Assembly: GCF_003865135.1 (NCBI RefSeq) | Contig: NZ_BHZC01000001.1 | Coordinates: forward strand, 8,804,001-8,868,000 | Reading direction: 5' to 3' | From: Streptomyces chrestomyceticus JCM 4735 | Lineage (GTDB): Bacteria > Actinomycetota > Actinomycetes > Streptomycetales > Streptomycetaceae | Length of the DNA stretch: 64,000 nt | Shown: piece by piece, positions 1-8,707 of the stretch | Numbering within the stretch: position 1 is the first letter of the stretch | Layout of the letters: each line of letters begins with the position of its first letter | Notes under the pieces: generated by a model | What the model was told of the DNA's origin: nothing | Database searches by the model: none | What the model saw: the letters and a program-made list of their open reading frames with translations, nothing else | Program-made: the position numbers and the translations under genes

Positions 1-771
1 TCCCGTGCCGATGGCGGATTCCCGGGCTCCGGTGGGGTGGCAGGGAGTGTCCGGCGCGTCGCTCCTGGCCGAGATCCAGGTCAGCGTCCGGCCGCCGGAC
101 TCGTCGTCGAGCCACACCTGGTGGTCCGTTGCGGCCTTACGGGCCAGCGGGAGGACGCGGTGCAGGGGCACCTGCGACCAGTCGCCGTCCGCCCGCGCGG
201 CGGGGCCGGCGGCTCCGGTCATCCGGAGTACGCCTTCCATGTCGAGGACGGCCAGCAGCACCGCCGTGGCGCCCGAGGGTTTGACCCGTTCGTAGAGCCG
301 CTGTGCCAGTTCGACCGGGCCGGGGGCGGTGGCCAGGTCCACGGCGTCGTCGGTCGGGCCGGGGCTGATGCCGGGGGCGTGGGAGGGGCTGGGGTCGCAG
401 CCGTGCGGGACCGTTCCGGCACGGCCGTCGGCCAGGGAGGTCCGCAGGGCGTGGTGTTCCGCGTCGCCGGTCAGGCTTCCGGTGCCGCGCACCGTTCCGG
501 CGGAGGCGGCCGAGCCGTTCCCCGGGACACCGGGAACGGCTCCGGCACCGGAACGCGCCGGGACGGGCACCGCCTGGCCCGGGAGGTTCGTATCGGCGAC
601 GCCTTCGAGCCGTATGCCCCCTCCCCGCATGCTCGCCTCGCCGGCCGCCGAGGGAGCCTCCAGCAGTCCGAGCAGCCCGCTCGCACAGGCACGGGCCTGC
701 GCCGCGTCGCACCCGAGATGCCTGACGAGGAGTTCCGCGACACGCGCGGCACTCGGCACGGCCCCGGTCAT
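1..771 (-). CDS. GAF-like sensor protein, C-terminus outside window
   Basis: An open frame runs leftward and is still open at base 1, so only the N-terminal ~257 residues are visible. The first ~60 residues are a helical segment. A Gly/Ala/Pro-rich linker follows, and then from about residue 165 a region of the type ATAVLLAVLDMEGVLRMTGAAG that resembles the GAF domains of Streptomyces SpoIIE/PP2C-type phosphatases and sensor proteins. No catalytic domain is visible. ATG at 771 is chosen because GGGGGAG lies 7 bases upstream. In-frame ATGs at 843 and 1008 are possible, but the added codons lack the strong G/C third-base bias. The family assignment is an inference. Confidence 0.6.
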   Translation of the reverse strand, partial: MTGAVPSAARVAELLVRHLGCDAAQARACASGLLGLLEAPSAAGEASMRGGGIRLEGVADTNLPGQAVPVPARSGAGAVPGVPGNGSAASAGTVRGTGSLTGDAEHHALRTSLADGRAGTVPHGCDPSPSHAPGISPGPTDDAVDLATAPGPVELAQRLYERVKPSGATAVLLAVLDMEGVLRMTGAAGPAARADGDWSQVPLHRVLPLARKAATDHQVWLDDESGGRTLTWISARSDAPDTPCHPTGARESAIGTG

Positions 772-1286
772 CGGCTCGCTCCCCCGTGGGGGACCGCCCT
801 CCTCCGGCCGGGAACCGGCAACGCCGTTGTCGCACCGGACCATGGCACCTCGTCGCCTCTTCGAAGGCACCCGCGCCCGTCCCGCGGTCGCTGCGGACGG
901 CGTACGGAAGGCACCCGCACGCGACCGGTCGGGGGAGCCTGCCTCATGACGGCTGATATTCAACAGCGCCCATCCGATCACCGTGAGAAGTGGCCGGTAA
1001 TGACCCATGCCTTTGTCCTACTGCCTCCAAGAGCAAGGAGGCGAGCGGCCACTGACCGGAATCGATCGGTCCGCCGCGGTGCCGGCAGCGGAGACCGGGG
1101 CGCCGGGAACGGGGGACCGGCGGCGGGGACGCCGGGGACAAGGCGCCGGGACGGGCCGACCCGCGCGGCTCCAGCCCCCAGCGACTTCACGCAAAATGTG
1201 TTAACAATGCAGCAGACCTCCGCCGAACACGCCGTCCACCGTCATCCGCGCGATGCCGCCCGCCGACTCCCGAGGGACGCCCGCCC
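772..1286. other. Divergent intergenic region
   Basis: About 515 bases separate the sensor-like gene from the polyol dehydrogenase, which point away from each other. The only structure seen is a nested inverted repeat: AGTGGCCG at 989-996 with CGGCCACT at 1046-1053, enclosing GCCTCC at 1023-1028 with GGAGGC at 1037-1042. This could be a regulatory hairpin or operator. No convincing short gene was found. The open frames crossing the region have weak codon bias. Confidence 0.4.
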
Positions 1287-2339
1287 ATGCCCGCACCGCT
1301 GCCCGCCCACGTACCCGCGACCATGCGCGCCGCCGTACTCCACGCGCCGAAGGACCTGCGGATCGAGGAGCGGCCCGTGCCGGTCCCCGGGCCGGGGCAG
1401 GTGCTGGTCCGCGTCGAAGCCGTCGGCATCTGCGGCTCCGACGTGCACTACTACGAGCACGGACGGATCGGCGACTTCGTCGTCCGCGCCCCGATGGTGC
1501 TCGGCCACGAACCCGGCGGCACCGTCGCCGCCCTCGGCCCCGGCGCCTCCCTGCACCAGCCGGGGCAACTGGTGTCGCTCGAACCCGGCATCCCGTGCGG
1601 CACCTGTACGCAGTGCCGCCACGGCCGCTACAACCTGTGCCCCGACGTGTCCTTCTTCGCGACACCGCCGGTCGACGGCGCCCTGTGCGAGTACGTCGTC
1701 ATCGACGAGCACTTCGCCCGCCCCGTCCCCGACACGCTGACGGCCGAGACCGCTGCCCTGCTGGAACCGCTGTCCGTCGGTGTGTGGGCGGCGCGCAAGG
1801 GGCGGGTCGGCACCGGTTCGCGGGTGCTGGTCACCGGCGCCGGACCGATCGGCCTGGTCGCCGTCCAGACGGCCCGTGCCTTCGGCGCCACCGAGGTCGT
1901 CGTCACCGACATCGCACCCGAACGGCTCGCGCTGGCCCGCGAGCTGGGCGCCACCGACGCCGTCGACGTACGGACCGCCCGGCTCGCCGACACCGGGTAC
2001 GTCCCCGACGTGCTCCTGGAGTGCTCCGGCGTCCCGGCCGTCGCCGACGAGGCGATCCGGGCCGTCGGCCGGGCCGGCCGCGCGGTGCTGGTGGGAATGG
2101 GCGGGGACACCGTGCCGCTGCCGCTCGCCCATGTGCAGAACTTCGAGATCGAGGTCACCGGCACCTTCCGGTACGCCAACACCTGGCCCGCCGCCATCGC
2201 CCTGGCCGCCTCGGGCGACGTACGGCTGGACCGGCTGGTCTCCCACCGGTACGGCCTGGAACAGGCGGAACAGGCCCTCACCGCGGCCGCCCGCGACCGT
2301 ACGACGATCAAGCCCCTGGTGTGCCCGCTGTCCGGCTGA
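1287..2339 (+). CDS. Zinc-dependent polyol (sorbitol/iditol-type) dehydrogenase
   Basis: A 350-residue medium-chain dehydrogenase, full length for the family, that would oxidise a polyol to a ketose with NAD(P)+. Visible signatures are the catalytic zinc ligand region GICGSD, GHEPGG, the four-cysteine structural zinc loop PCGTCTQCRHGRYNLC, and the Rossmann motif VTGAGPIGLVAV. GSDVHYYEHGRIGDF is typical of sorbitol/xylitol dehydrogenases rather than alcohol dehydrogenases. GAGGGA precedes the ATG at 1287; a second ATG at 1323 is also possible. The DeoR-type regulator starts 31 bases downstream, so the two are probably co-transcribed. The exact polyol cannot be read from sequence. Confidence 0.85.
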   Translation: MPAPLPAHVPATMRAAVLHAPKDLRIEERPVPVPGPGQVLVRVEAVGICGSDVHYYEHGRIGDFVVRAPMVLGHEPGGTVAALGPGASLHQPGQLVSLEPGIPCGTCTQCRHGRYNLCPDVSFFATPPVDGALCEYVVIDEHFARPVPDTLTAETAALLEPLSVGVWAARKGRVGTGSRVLVTGAGPIGLVAVQTARAFGATEVVVTDIAPERLALARELGATDAVDVRTARLADTGYVPDVLLECSGVPAVADEAIRAVGRAGRAVLVGMGGDTVPLPLAHVQNFEIEVTGTFRYANTWPAAIALAASGDVRLDRLVSHRYGLEQAEQALTAAARDRTTIKPLVCPLSG

Positions 2340-2370
2340 CCGCCACGGGGGAGGAGGGAAGGAACGCCGG

Positions 2371-3180
2371 ATGCCCGCCAAGGCACGGCTGTCACAGGCC
2401 GCCGTCGAACAGCGGCGGCAGGACGTCCTGCGGTACGTCGCCGACCATGGCGCCTTGCGCATCGACGCGCTCGCCGACCGCTTCGGCGTCAGCCTGATGA
2501 CGATGCACCGCGACCTGGACGACCTCGCCGCACGTCGGCTGCTCCGCAAGGAGCGGGGGCGGGCGGTCGCCTTCCCCGCGCTGACCATGGAGACCGCCAC
2601 CCGCTTCCGGGAGAGCGCCGGCCTGGCGGCCAAGACGGCGCTGTGCGCGGCGGTGGACGGCCTGATCACGCCGGGCAGCACCCTGCTGATGGACGACTCC
2701 ACCACGCTCTACCCGCTGGCCGGGATGCTGGCCCGGCGGGACCGGGACGCGCGGCTCACCGTGGTCACCAACTCCGTCGGCCTGGCGCAGCGCCTGGGCG
2801 GGGCACTCGGAGTCGACGTCACGCTGCTCGGCGGCCGGTACCAGAGCGAGTTCAACTCCTGTACCGGCCCGGAGGTCACCCGTGCTCTCGCCCGGTGCCA
2901 CGCCGACCTGGTGCTGATGTCCGCCACCGCCGTCCTCGACGGGTGCCTCTTCCATCCGCTGCGGGAGTACGTCGAGGTCAAGGAAGCCATGCTGGCCGCC
3001 GCCGGCCGGGCCGCCCTGGTGGTGGACAGTTCGAAGATGGGCAGGCGGGCCACGTACGCGTACGGCACCGCGGCCCGTTACGGAACGGTCGTCACCGACA
3101 GGGCGGCTCCCGCCGAGGAACTCGCGGCCTTGCGGGCCACCGGCGCCGCCGTTCAGGTCGTGGAGCCGGGCGCGGGGTGA
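2371..3180 (+). CDS. DeoR-family sugar-responsive repressor
   Basis: A 269-residue regulator with an N-terminal winged helix (about residues 14-70, RRQDVLRYVADHGALRIDAL then VSLMTMHRDLDDL) and a C-terminal DeoRC sugar-phosphate sensor domain. The sensor domain shows MDDSTTLYPLA, VTNSVGLAQ and VVDSSKMGRRA. DeoR proteins usually control the sugar operon beside them, so this one probably responds to a phosphorylated product of the polyol oxidised by the dehydrogenase just upstream. The ATG at 2371 is preceded by GGAGGAGGGAAGG, which decides the start over longer upstream frames. Confidence 0.88.
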   Translation: MPAKARLSQAAVEQRRQDVLRYVADHGALRIDALADRFGVSLMTMHRDLDDLAARRLLRKERGRAVAFPALTMETATRFRESAGLAAKTALCAAVDGLITPGSTLLMDDSTTLYPLAGMLARRDRDARLTVVTNSVGLAQRLGGALGVDVTLLGGRYQSEFNSCTGPEVTRALARCHADLVLMSATAVLDGCLFHPLREYVEVKEAMLAAAGRAALVVDSSKMGRRATYAYGTAARYGTVVTDRAAPAEELAALRATGAAVQVVEPGAG

Positions 3181-3244
3181 GACCGGGCCCGGTCGGATGC
3201 GCCAGATGCGCTGGATGGTGCCGGAAGCGCCGTCTTCCTCGGGT

Positions 3245-3583
3245 TCAGATGCCGTCCGGGGGGAGGGCGGCGACCGTGTCGAGAAGGCGGTTGACCTCGG
3301 CCAGTGCTTCCCGGCCGGTCTCGGAGTCGCGCTGGCCGGGGTCGTCCAGGACGTCGGCGGTACAGGCCAGCAGTTGGTACATCGCGCCGATGGGCTTCAG
3401 GCCCCAGGAAGCGCTGAGCAGGATGTGGGTGATGACGGGGGCGGTGAGCCGGCCGCCGTTGTCGTCACGGGCGAGCACCAGGGCCAGGGCCAGATTGCGG
3501 TCCGCGTCGTCCGGCTGCCACGGCCCGCCGAGGTCGCGGGTGAGGGTGGTGGCCTGGGACCGGATGTCGGATGCCGCGTTCAT
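3245..3583 (-). CDS. Hypothetical protein beside lasso genes
   Basis: A 112-residue soluble, mostly helical protein with no signal peptide, membrane segment or recognised motif. It lies divergently upstream of the lasso precursor, with about 216 bases between the two starts. It does not resemble the leader-binding PqqD-like (RRE) fold or the transglutaminase-like leader peptidase of lasso clusters: no conserved Cys/His/Asp set is seen. The ATG at 3583 is the only good in-frame start near the beginning of the codon-biased region. Its role is unknown. Confidence 0.6.
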   Translation of the reverse strand: MNAASDIRSQATTLTRDLGGPWQPDDADRNLALALVLARDDNGGRLTAPVITHILLSASWGLKPIGAMYQLLACTADVLDDPGQRDSETGREALAEVNRLLDTVAALPPDGI

Positions 3584-3799
3584 GGTCCGACGGTGCCACA
3601 CCGCACCCCGCTTCCGGCGGGGGCGCCACCGGGCCCCGGCGCGCGTTTCGCCTGCGCCCCCGGACGCGTCACTCCGCCGGGTGAAGACGGCCGCCGTCCG
3701 GCGTACGGCGGTGCGGCGTTGGGCAGGCCCTGGGCGCGCAGGGCCCGGCGGTCCCGAAGCGGTCGGGAAGCCGGGGCGCCGCGCGGAGAGGGGAGCACG

Positions 3800-3940
3800 G
3801 TGGAAGCGGACATGATGTACGAACCGCCCGTGGTGGAGGAGCTCGGCGGCTTCGCCGAGCTGACGCTCGGTACCAGCGTCGGCACGTTCTTCGAGGGCGG
3901 CTACGCCCCCTGGTACTGGCAGATCCCGCCGACGGGCTGA
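3800..3940 (+). CDS. Lasso peptide precursor
   Basis: A 46-residue peptide starting at GTG 3800 (GGAGAGGGGAG just upstream; ATGs at 3812 and 3815 also possible). The leader has the actinobacterial lasso pattern Tyr-x-x-Pro, then Glu-Leu-Gly-Gly-Phe, ending ELTL with Thr at -2. The predicted 23-residue core begins GTSVGTFFE, giving a nine-residue macrolactam between Gly1 and Glu9. The tail GGYAPWYWQIPPTG is rich in aromatics that could act as plugs. There is no cysteine, so it would be a class II lasso. The cyclase gene follows 18 bases after the stop. I do not recognise this core among lassos I know. Confidence 0.88.
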   Translation: MEADMMYEPPVVEELGGFAELTLGTSVGTFFEGGYAPWYWQIPPTG

Positions 3941-3958
3941 CCGGACTTGACCGCCGAC

Positions 3959-5773
3959 ATGTGGTTCGCGGTCCTCCCCGACGGCGAGAGCGGACCGGCC
4001 GCGGCGAGCGTGCTGCGCTCCGGCGCGACCGAGACGGTCTCCCACCACTCCGGCCGCCCGTGGCTGGTGGGCAACTGGCCCGCCGGCCAGATGGTGACCG
4101 CCGCGGTGGGGGCGGCGCGGCTGGCGGTGATCGGGCGCTGCCCGGTCACCGTCGACGCGCTGACGGACCGGCTGCGCCGGGTCCGGGACATCACCGGCGC
4201 CGAGAGCGCGCTCGCCGGGCTCGCGGGAAGCTTCCACGCGGTGCTCTCCGCGGGCGGCCGGGTCCGGGTACGCGGCAGTGCCTCGGCCGTACGCCGGGTC
4301 TTCCACGCCCGGATCGGCGGTGCGACGGTGGCGGCGAGCCGGGCCGACGTCCTGGCGTCGGCTTGCGGCGCGCCCGTGGACGAACGGCAGTTGGCACTCC
4401 GCCTGCTGGCGTCACCGCCTCCGTACCCGCTCGCCGACGGCGGCTGCCTGTGGCGCGGAGTCCACGCCGTACCCGATGGCCACGGCCTGCTGCTGGAGGC
4501 GGACGGCCGGGCCACCACCCGGCGGTGGTGGACCCCACCGGGCCCCGAACTCCCGCTCGCCCAGGGGGCAGACGCGGTACGGCGGGCACTGACCGCCGCG
4601 GTGGACTCCTGCACCGCCGAACGCAAGACCGTCAGCTCGGACCTCTCCGGCGGGATGGACTCCACGAGCCTGTGCTTCCTCGCCGCGCGCGGCCCGGCCC
4701 GTCTGGTCACCTTCCGCTGGGAGAGCGTCGATCCGGCGAACGACGACGCCGCCTGGGCCGCGCGGGCGACCGCCCGGCTCCCCGCGGCCGAGCACGTACT
4801 GCCCGGCCGCGCCGGCGCGCCCTTGTGGTTCAGCGGTATGGACAGCCTGGACGGGGCTGGGGACGAGCCGGGCGTCTGGGTCCGGGACAGCGCCAAACTC
4901 ACCACACTGGCCGGACTGATGACCGCGCGCGGGTCGGTGCTGCACCTCTCGGGCGGCGGCGGGGACGAACTGTTCGCCGCCCTTCCGCCGTACCTGCACG
5001 ACGTCCTGCGCAGCGACCCGCGGTCCGTGCCCGGCCGCATACGCAGACAGCGGGCGGCCCGCCCCCAGCCCCTGCTGCCGCTGCTGCGCGGACTGGCGGA
5101 CCGCAGTACCTTCAGCCGATGGCTGTCCTCCTGGGCCGATCACCTCGTCCCGGACCCGGCGAAGCCGCCTCCCGCGCGCTTCATGTCCGGCACGGCCTGG
5201 GGGGCGTTCTCGGCCATGCCGCCGTGGGCCACTCCGGCGGCGGTCGGCGCGGTCCGGTCCGTCCTGCGCGAAGCGGCGGCCGACACCCCCGAGGCACTCG
5301 CGGCCCAGCGTGGCCAGCACGCCGCGCTGGCCGGGGTGCAGATGTGCGGCCGCGCGTTCCGGCAGGTCGACCAGGCCGCGACCGGGCTGGGACTCCCGTA
5401 CGCCGCGCCCTTCCTGGACGACAGCGTGATCGAGGCCGCGCTGTCCGTACGGGTCGCCGACCGCGGCGCCCCCGACCGCTACAAGCCGGTCCTCGCCGCC
5501 GCCATGCGGGGCGTCGTCCCCGACGACCTGCTGGCGCGGTCCACGAAGGGCGAGTACACCGCCGACTTCTACTTCGCCCTGCGCCGCAACCGCGCCGCGC
5601 TCGCCGAGCTGTTCAACGAGTCGCGGCTGGCCCGCGCCGGGCTCCTGGACACCGCGGCCCTCGCGGACGGCCTGGCCCGGCCGCACCTGCCGCCGGACGT
5701 GATGCGCGCCCTCGACAACACCCTGGCCTGCGAGGTCTGGCTGCGGCACGCCATCAGGCCGCCCGGCGGCTGA
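3959..5773 (+). CDS. Lasso peptide cyclase (asparagine synthetase-like)
   Basis: A 604-residue member of the asparagine synthetase B family that closes the lasso macrolactam by adenylating the ring Glu side chain and joining it to the Gly1 amine. The N-terminal ~200 residues form the inactive glutaminase-like half without a catalytic Cys2. The synthetase half has the ATP pyrophosphatase loop SGGMDSTS (around residue 230) and HLSGGGGDELFA. FRQVDQAATGLGLPYAAPFLDD and KGEYTADFY near the end match lasso cyclases. The start is ATG 3959 or TTG 3947, with translation probably coupled to the precursor. No B1 or B2 gene follows. Confidence 0.9.
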   Translation: MWFAVLPDGESGPAAASVLRSGATETVSHHSGRPWLVGNWPAGQMVTAAVGAARLAVIGRCPVTVDALTDRLRRVRDITGAESALAGLAGSFHAVLSAGGRVRVRGSASAVRRVFHARIGGATVAASRADVLASACGAPVDERQLALRLLASPPPYPLADGGCLWRGVHAVPDGHGLLLEADGRATTRRWWTPPGPELPLAQGADAVRRALTAAVDSCTAERKTVSSDLSGGMDSTSLCFLAARGPARLVTFRWESVDPANDDAAWAARATARLPAAEHVLPGRAGAPLWFSGMDSLDGAGDEPGVWVRDSAKLTTLAGLMTARGSVLHLSGGGGDELFAALPPYLHDVLRSDPRSVPGRIRRQRAARPQPLLPLLRGLADRSTFSRWLSSWADHLVPDPAKPPPARFMSGTAWGAFSAMPPWATPAAVGAVRSVLREAAADTPEALAAQRGQHAALAGVQMCGRAFRQVDQAATGLGLPYAAPFLDDSVIEAALSVRVADRGAPDRYKPVLAAAMRGVVPDDLLARSTKGEYTADFYFALRRNRAALAELFNESRLARAGLLDTAALADGLARPHLPPDVMRALDNTLACEVWLRHAIRPPGG

Positions 5774-5776
5774 CCG

Positions 5777-5807
5777 GACCGGCGGGCACCCGGGGCGCCC
5801 GCCGGTC
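5777..5807. terminator. Bidirectional terminator hairpin
   Basis: GACCGGCGGGC at 5777-5787 pairs perfectly with GCCCGCCGGTC at 5797-5807 across a 9-base loop. It lies between the convergent cyclase and protease stops, so it probably ends both transcripts. It therefore also marks the right edge of the lasso operon. Confidence 0.75.
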
Positions 5808-5812
5808 AGGGG

Positions 5813-6724
5813 TCACGGCTTGGGCAGGACGCAGCCCGGCCGCCCGAGGTCGAGCTTGTTGCCGGTGCCGAAGCACTTGGGTATCTCGTACGTCTCCTGG
5901 GCGTAGCCGATGCCCCGGCGGACGCTCACCTGGCCGTTGGCGTCCACCTCGCACGGGTTGTTCATCGTGCAGCGCTGGCCGCTCTCGTTGATCGTGTTGT
6001 TGACGGCCGCCACCTTGCCGGAGGCGACGTCGACGACCGGCGACCCCGAGGTGCCGCCGATGACCTTGCACGGGGCGGTGTAGCGGACCGAGTCCTTCCA
6101 GGTCCAGTCGCCCTCCTTCAGCCGGTACGCGAAGCCGTCCACGTTGCAGTTGTAGGTCTTCTTCCAGTAACCGGAGACGACGCTGATCGCGGCGCCCTTC
6201 ACGGGGTGCGTGGTGGCCACGTCCAGCGCCTTGATGCCGTAGCGCTGCTGTATCTGGGCGTAGGTGGAGGAGAGTTCGTAGATCGAGACGTCGGTGTCGG
6301 TCATCGTGCCGTAGGTGATCTTGGTGGCGCGTACCGTGCCGAGGTTGCCGGCCGAGGCGCTGAGCACGGTGAAGCTGCGGCTGGACGGCCGGTCGACGAC
6401 GACCTCGCCCGCACCGGGCATCCCGCTCTCCAGGCAGTGGCCGTTGGACATGACCAGGGCCGGGTCGTTGTCGGTCGAGGTGGGCATCCGGACGATCGCT
6501 CCGGAACAGTTGCTGAGGGCCACCGTGCCGGCGAAGGACACCGCCCGGGGAGCCGCCGCATCGGCTCCGGTGAGCGTGACGTCCGTCGTGCGCTGGAGCG
6601 AGGGCGCCGCCGTGTGCCCGGCGGCGCCCGAGGGTGTGGCAGCACCGGCGGTTCCGGCGGTGCCCACGAGGGCGGCGGTACCCAGGACGGCCGTGGCCAG
6701 GGCACCGACGAGAGGGCTTCTCAT
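5813..6724 (-). CDS. Secreted trypsin-like serine protease
   Basis: A 303-residue precursor with a signal peptide (residues 1 to ~28, ending AGTAGAA) followed by a chymotrypsin-fold serine protease domain. The triad is visible as His96 in SNGHCLES, Asp145 in TDTDVSIYE and Ser226 in GGTSGSPV. Cysteines at 73, 97, 193 and 219 and four near the C-terminus suggest disulfides, consistent with an extracellular enzyme. It is transcribed toward the lasso cyclase and separated from it by a strong terminator, so the two are not an operon. Confidence 0.88.
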   Translation of the reverse strand: MRSPLVGALATAVLGTAALVGTAGTAGAATPSGAAGHTAAPSLQRTTDVTLTGADAAAPRAVSFAGTVALSNCSGAIVRMPTSTDNDPALVMSNGHCLESGMPGAGEVVVDRPSSRSFTVLSASAGNLGTVRATKITYGTMTDTDVSIYELSSTYAQIQQRYGIKALDVATTHPVKGAAISVVSGYWKKTYNCNVDGFAYRLKEGDWTWKDSVRYTAPCKVIGGTSGSPVVDVASGKVAAVNNTINESGQRCTMNNPCEVDANGQVSVRRGIGYAQETYEIPKCFGTGNKLDLGRPGCVLPKP

Positions 6725-7291
6725 GTGGGGGTCCTCTCAGAATATGTGGCCGAAGTTCCTTCGGCTTTGACGTGCGCATTGTTGGGGCAACGGGGGCTGC
6801 TGGCAACAAGTTCGCCGTAACCGGCGGAAAGTTGTTCGGATTTGTGCGGGGTGGGAGGGATGGGAGCAGGGGCGAGGGCTGGGGCTGGTGGGCTGTGACC
6901 GGCTTGCGCGCTGCCCGCGCGCGCCGCTTCCCCGGGTCGGGCTCGGCAGGAACCTCGAAGCCGGACCGAACCCCCGAACCCGGACCGAACCCGGACCGGA
7001 CCCGGCCCAATCCGGACCGAACCCCCGAACCCGACACCTCCCGAATCCGAACGGTTGGCTGCCGCCGCGTTTTCTCATGCGTTTCTCACAAACACGGCGC
7101 GCGTCATCCGGCGTTACCGTGGCGATACCCCGTTGACCTGCACCGCGGCCGAAGTTCAGGAAGTTCGCGGGCGTTGTGGACATGAGGCAGGTGAGGTGTC
7201 GTACGCTAAACTCCGCGATCCGTTCGCGCATTTTCCGCTGTTTACCGTAAAACTCGGACAGGTTGCCGCCGCACCGTCGTTAAGGACCCGG
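6725..7291. other. Divergent intergenic region
   Basis: About 570 bases between the divergent protease and acyltransferase genes. The part at 6955-7040 is a low-complexity run of CCGGACCGAACCC-like units. The part at 7060-7290 is unusually A/T-rich for this genome (for example GTTTACCGTAAAACTC near 7240), fitting a promoter region for the acyltransferase. Frames crossing it lack codon bias. Confidence 0.5.
6961..7033 (+). repeat. Direct repeats with C-rich filler
   Basis: An exact 22-base direct repeat (CCGGACCGAACCCCC then GAACCCG) occurs at 6961-6982 and 7012-7033, 51 bases apart. The bases between them are further variants of CCGGACCGAACCC. This looks like a slipped-strand simple repeat rather than coding sequence. 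Confidence 0.7.
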
Positions 7292-8485
7292 ATGCTTTAC
7301 GCCGCGCCCCCGCACCCTCCCGGCCCGCAGGGAGAGGTGCGGCGGCCCAGACTGCGTGTCCTCGACGGACTGCGGCTGCTGGCCGCCCTGATGGTCCTGG
7401 CGTATCACTACATCACCCTGCGCGACGGCTGGGGCGACGATCCGCAGGCCTTCTCCCCGCTCGTCCACCACCTGTCGGAGTACGGGTGGCTGGGCGTCGA
7501 AGTCTTCTTTCTGATCAGCGGGTTCGTCATCTGTATGAGCGCCTGGGGGCGTTCGCTCGGCGATTTCGTGACCTCCCGCGTCTCCCGCCTCTATCCGGCC
7601 TACTGGGTCGCCGTGCTGCTGACGGCGGCGGTCCTGACGGTGTGGCCGAACGTCCGCAGCGCGGACAACTGGGAGACGGTGCTGACCAACCTCACCATGC
7701 TCCAGCAGGGACTCGGCGTGCCCGACGTGGACGACGCGTACTGGACGCTGTTCATCGAGCTGAAGTTCTACCTGCTCTTCGCGGTCGTGGTCTTCCGCGG
7801 GGTCACGTACCGCCGTTGTGTGCTCTTCTGCGGCCTGTGGACCGTGGCCGGGGTGGTGGCGCTGAAGTCCAACAGTGACCTGCTCTCGGTGTGGGCGATC
7901 GCGCCGTACTCCCCGTACTTCATCGCGGGCATCGCCTTCTACCTCATGTACCGGTTCCGGCCCACCGTCCTGCTGTGGGCGATCGTGGCGGTCTCCTTCC
8001 TGCTGGCCCAGCACTATCTGCGCGGTCGGCTGGTGATGAATCTCGGTGCGAAGGCGGACCTGGCGCAGGGATGGCCGGTGCGGCTGGCCGTCCTGGCGGC
8101 CTTCGCGCTGATGGCCGCCATTGCGCTCGGGTGGTTCGACAAACTCCAGTGGCGCTGGCTGTCCACGGCCGGATCGCTCACGTATCCGCTCTACCTGCTC
8201 CACATGTACGTGGGTTTCACCCTGATCGACCTGCTGCGCGACCGTGTTCCCGCCCTGGTCCTGCTGCCGGGCATCGTCCTCCTCATGCTGGCCCTTTCCT
8301 GGCTGGTGCACCGCTTCGTGGAACGGCCGCTGGGCCGGAAACTCCGGACGTCCATGCAGAAAAGCGTGGAGGAAATGCGATTCCACTCCCGGGCGAAAGC
8401 GATCCGCGCTCCCGTGCCACCTGTGGAGAAAAGCAGGGAAATCGTGCGCGAGGAACGGAAACCGGACGCGGAATTGCTGCGCTGA
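7292..8485 (+). CDS. Membrane acyltransferase (acyltransferase 3 family)
   Basis: A 397-residue integral membrane O-acyltransferase of the OafA/acyltransferase-3 type, with about ten hydrophobic segments. Family marks near the N-terminus are RLRVLDGLRLLAALMVLAYHY, with the catalytic-type His, and YGWLGVEVFFLISGFVICMS. RVSRLYPAYWVAV follows. Such enzymes transfer acyl groups to extracellular sugars, glycolipids or antibiotics. The charged ~60-residue C-terminal tail is cytoplasmic. The start is ATG 7292, behind AAGGA; longer frames upstream have poor codon bias. Confidence 0.88.
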   Translation: MLYAAPPHPPGPQGEVRRPRLRVLDGLRLLAALMVLAYHYITLRDGWGDDPQAFSPLVHHLSEYGWLGVEVFFLISGFVICMSAWGRSLGDFVTSRVSRLYPAYWVAVLLTAAVLTVWPNVRSADNWETVLTNLTMLQQGLGVPDVDDAYWTLFIELKFYLLFAVVVFRGVTYRRCVLFCGLWTVAGVVALKSNSDLLSVWAIAPYSPYFIAGIAFYLMYRFRPTVLLWAIVAVSFLLAQHYLRGRLVMNLGAKADLAQGWPVRLAVLAAFALMAAIALGWFDKLQWRWLSTAGSLTYPLYLLHMYVGFTLIDLLRDRVPALVLLPGIVLLMLALSWLVHRFVERPLGRKLRTSMQKSVEEMRFHSRAKAIRAPVPPVEKSREIVREERKPDAELLR

Positions 8486-8707
8486 CGGTCCGGGGCGATC
8501 GCGCCGACCCGCGAAGAACTTCCGCCCCGGCCACCCCGTACGTCCTCCCCTGTACCTTTTCACCCACCCCGCTTCCCCTGCACCGTTTACCGTGCAGCCT
8601 TTCGTTTCCTTTCCTCCCGCCGCTCGTTGAAGCGGGTGCCGAGGCGCCGGACGAAGAATGCCGGTGCCGACCGGCATTCCCCACGCGACGGAGGGAAGAC
8701 GTCAGGG

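Noticed and set aside
37..1740. Long forward open frame over the left edge and the dehydrogenase start
   Set aside because: Arg/Pro/Gly-rich shadow of the genes in other frames, with no motif and wrong codon bias.
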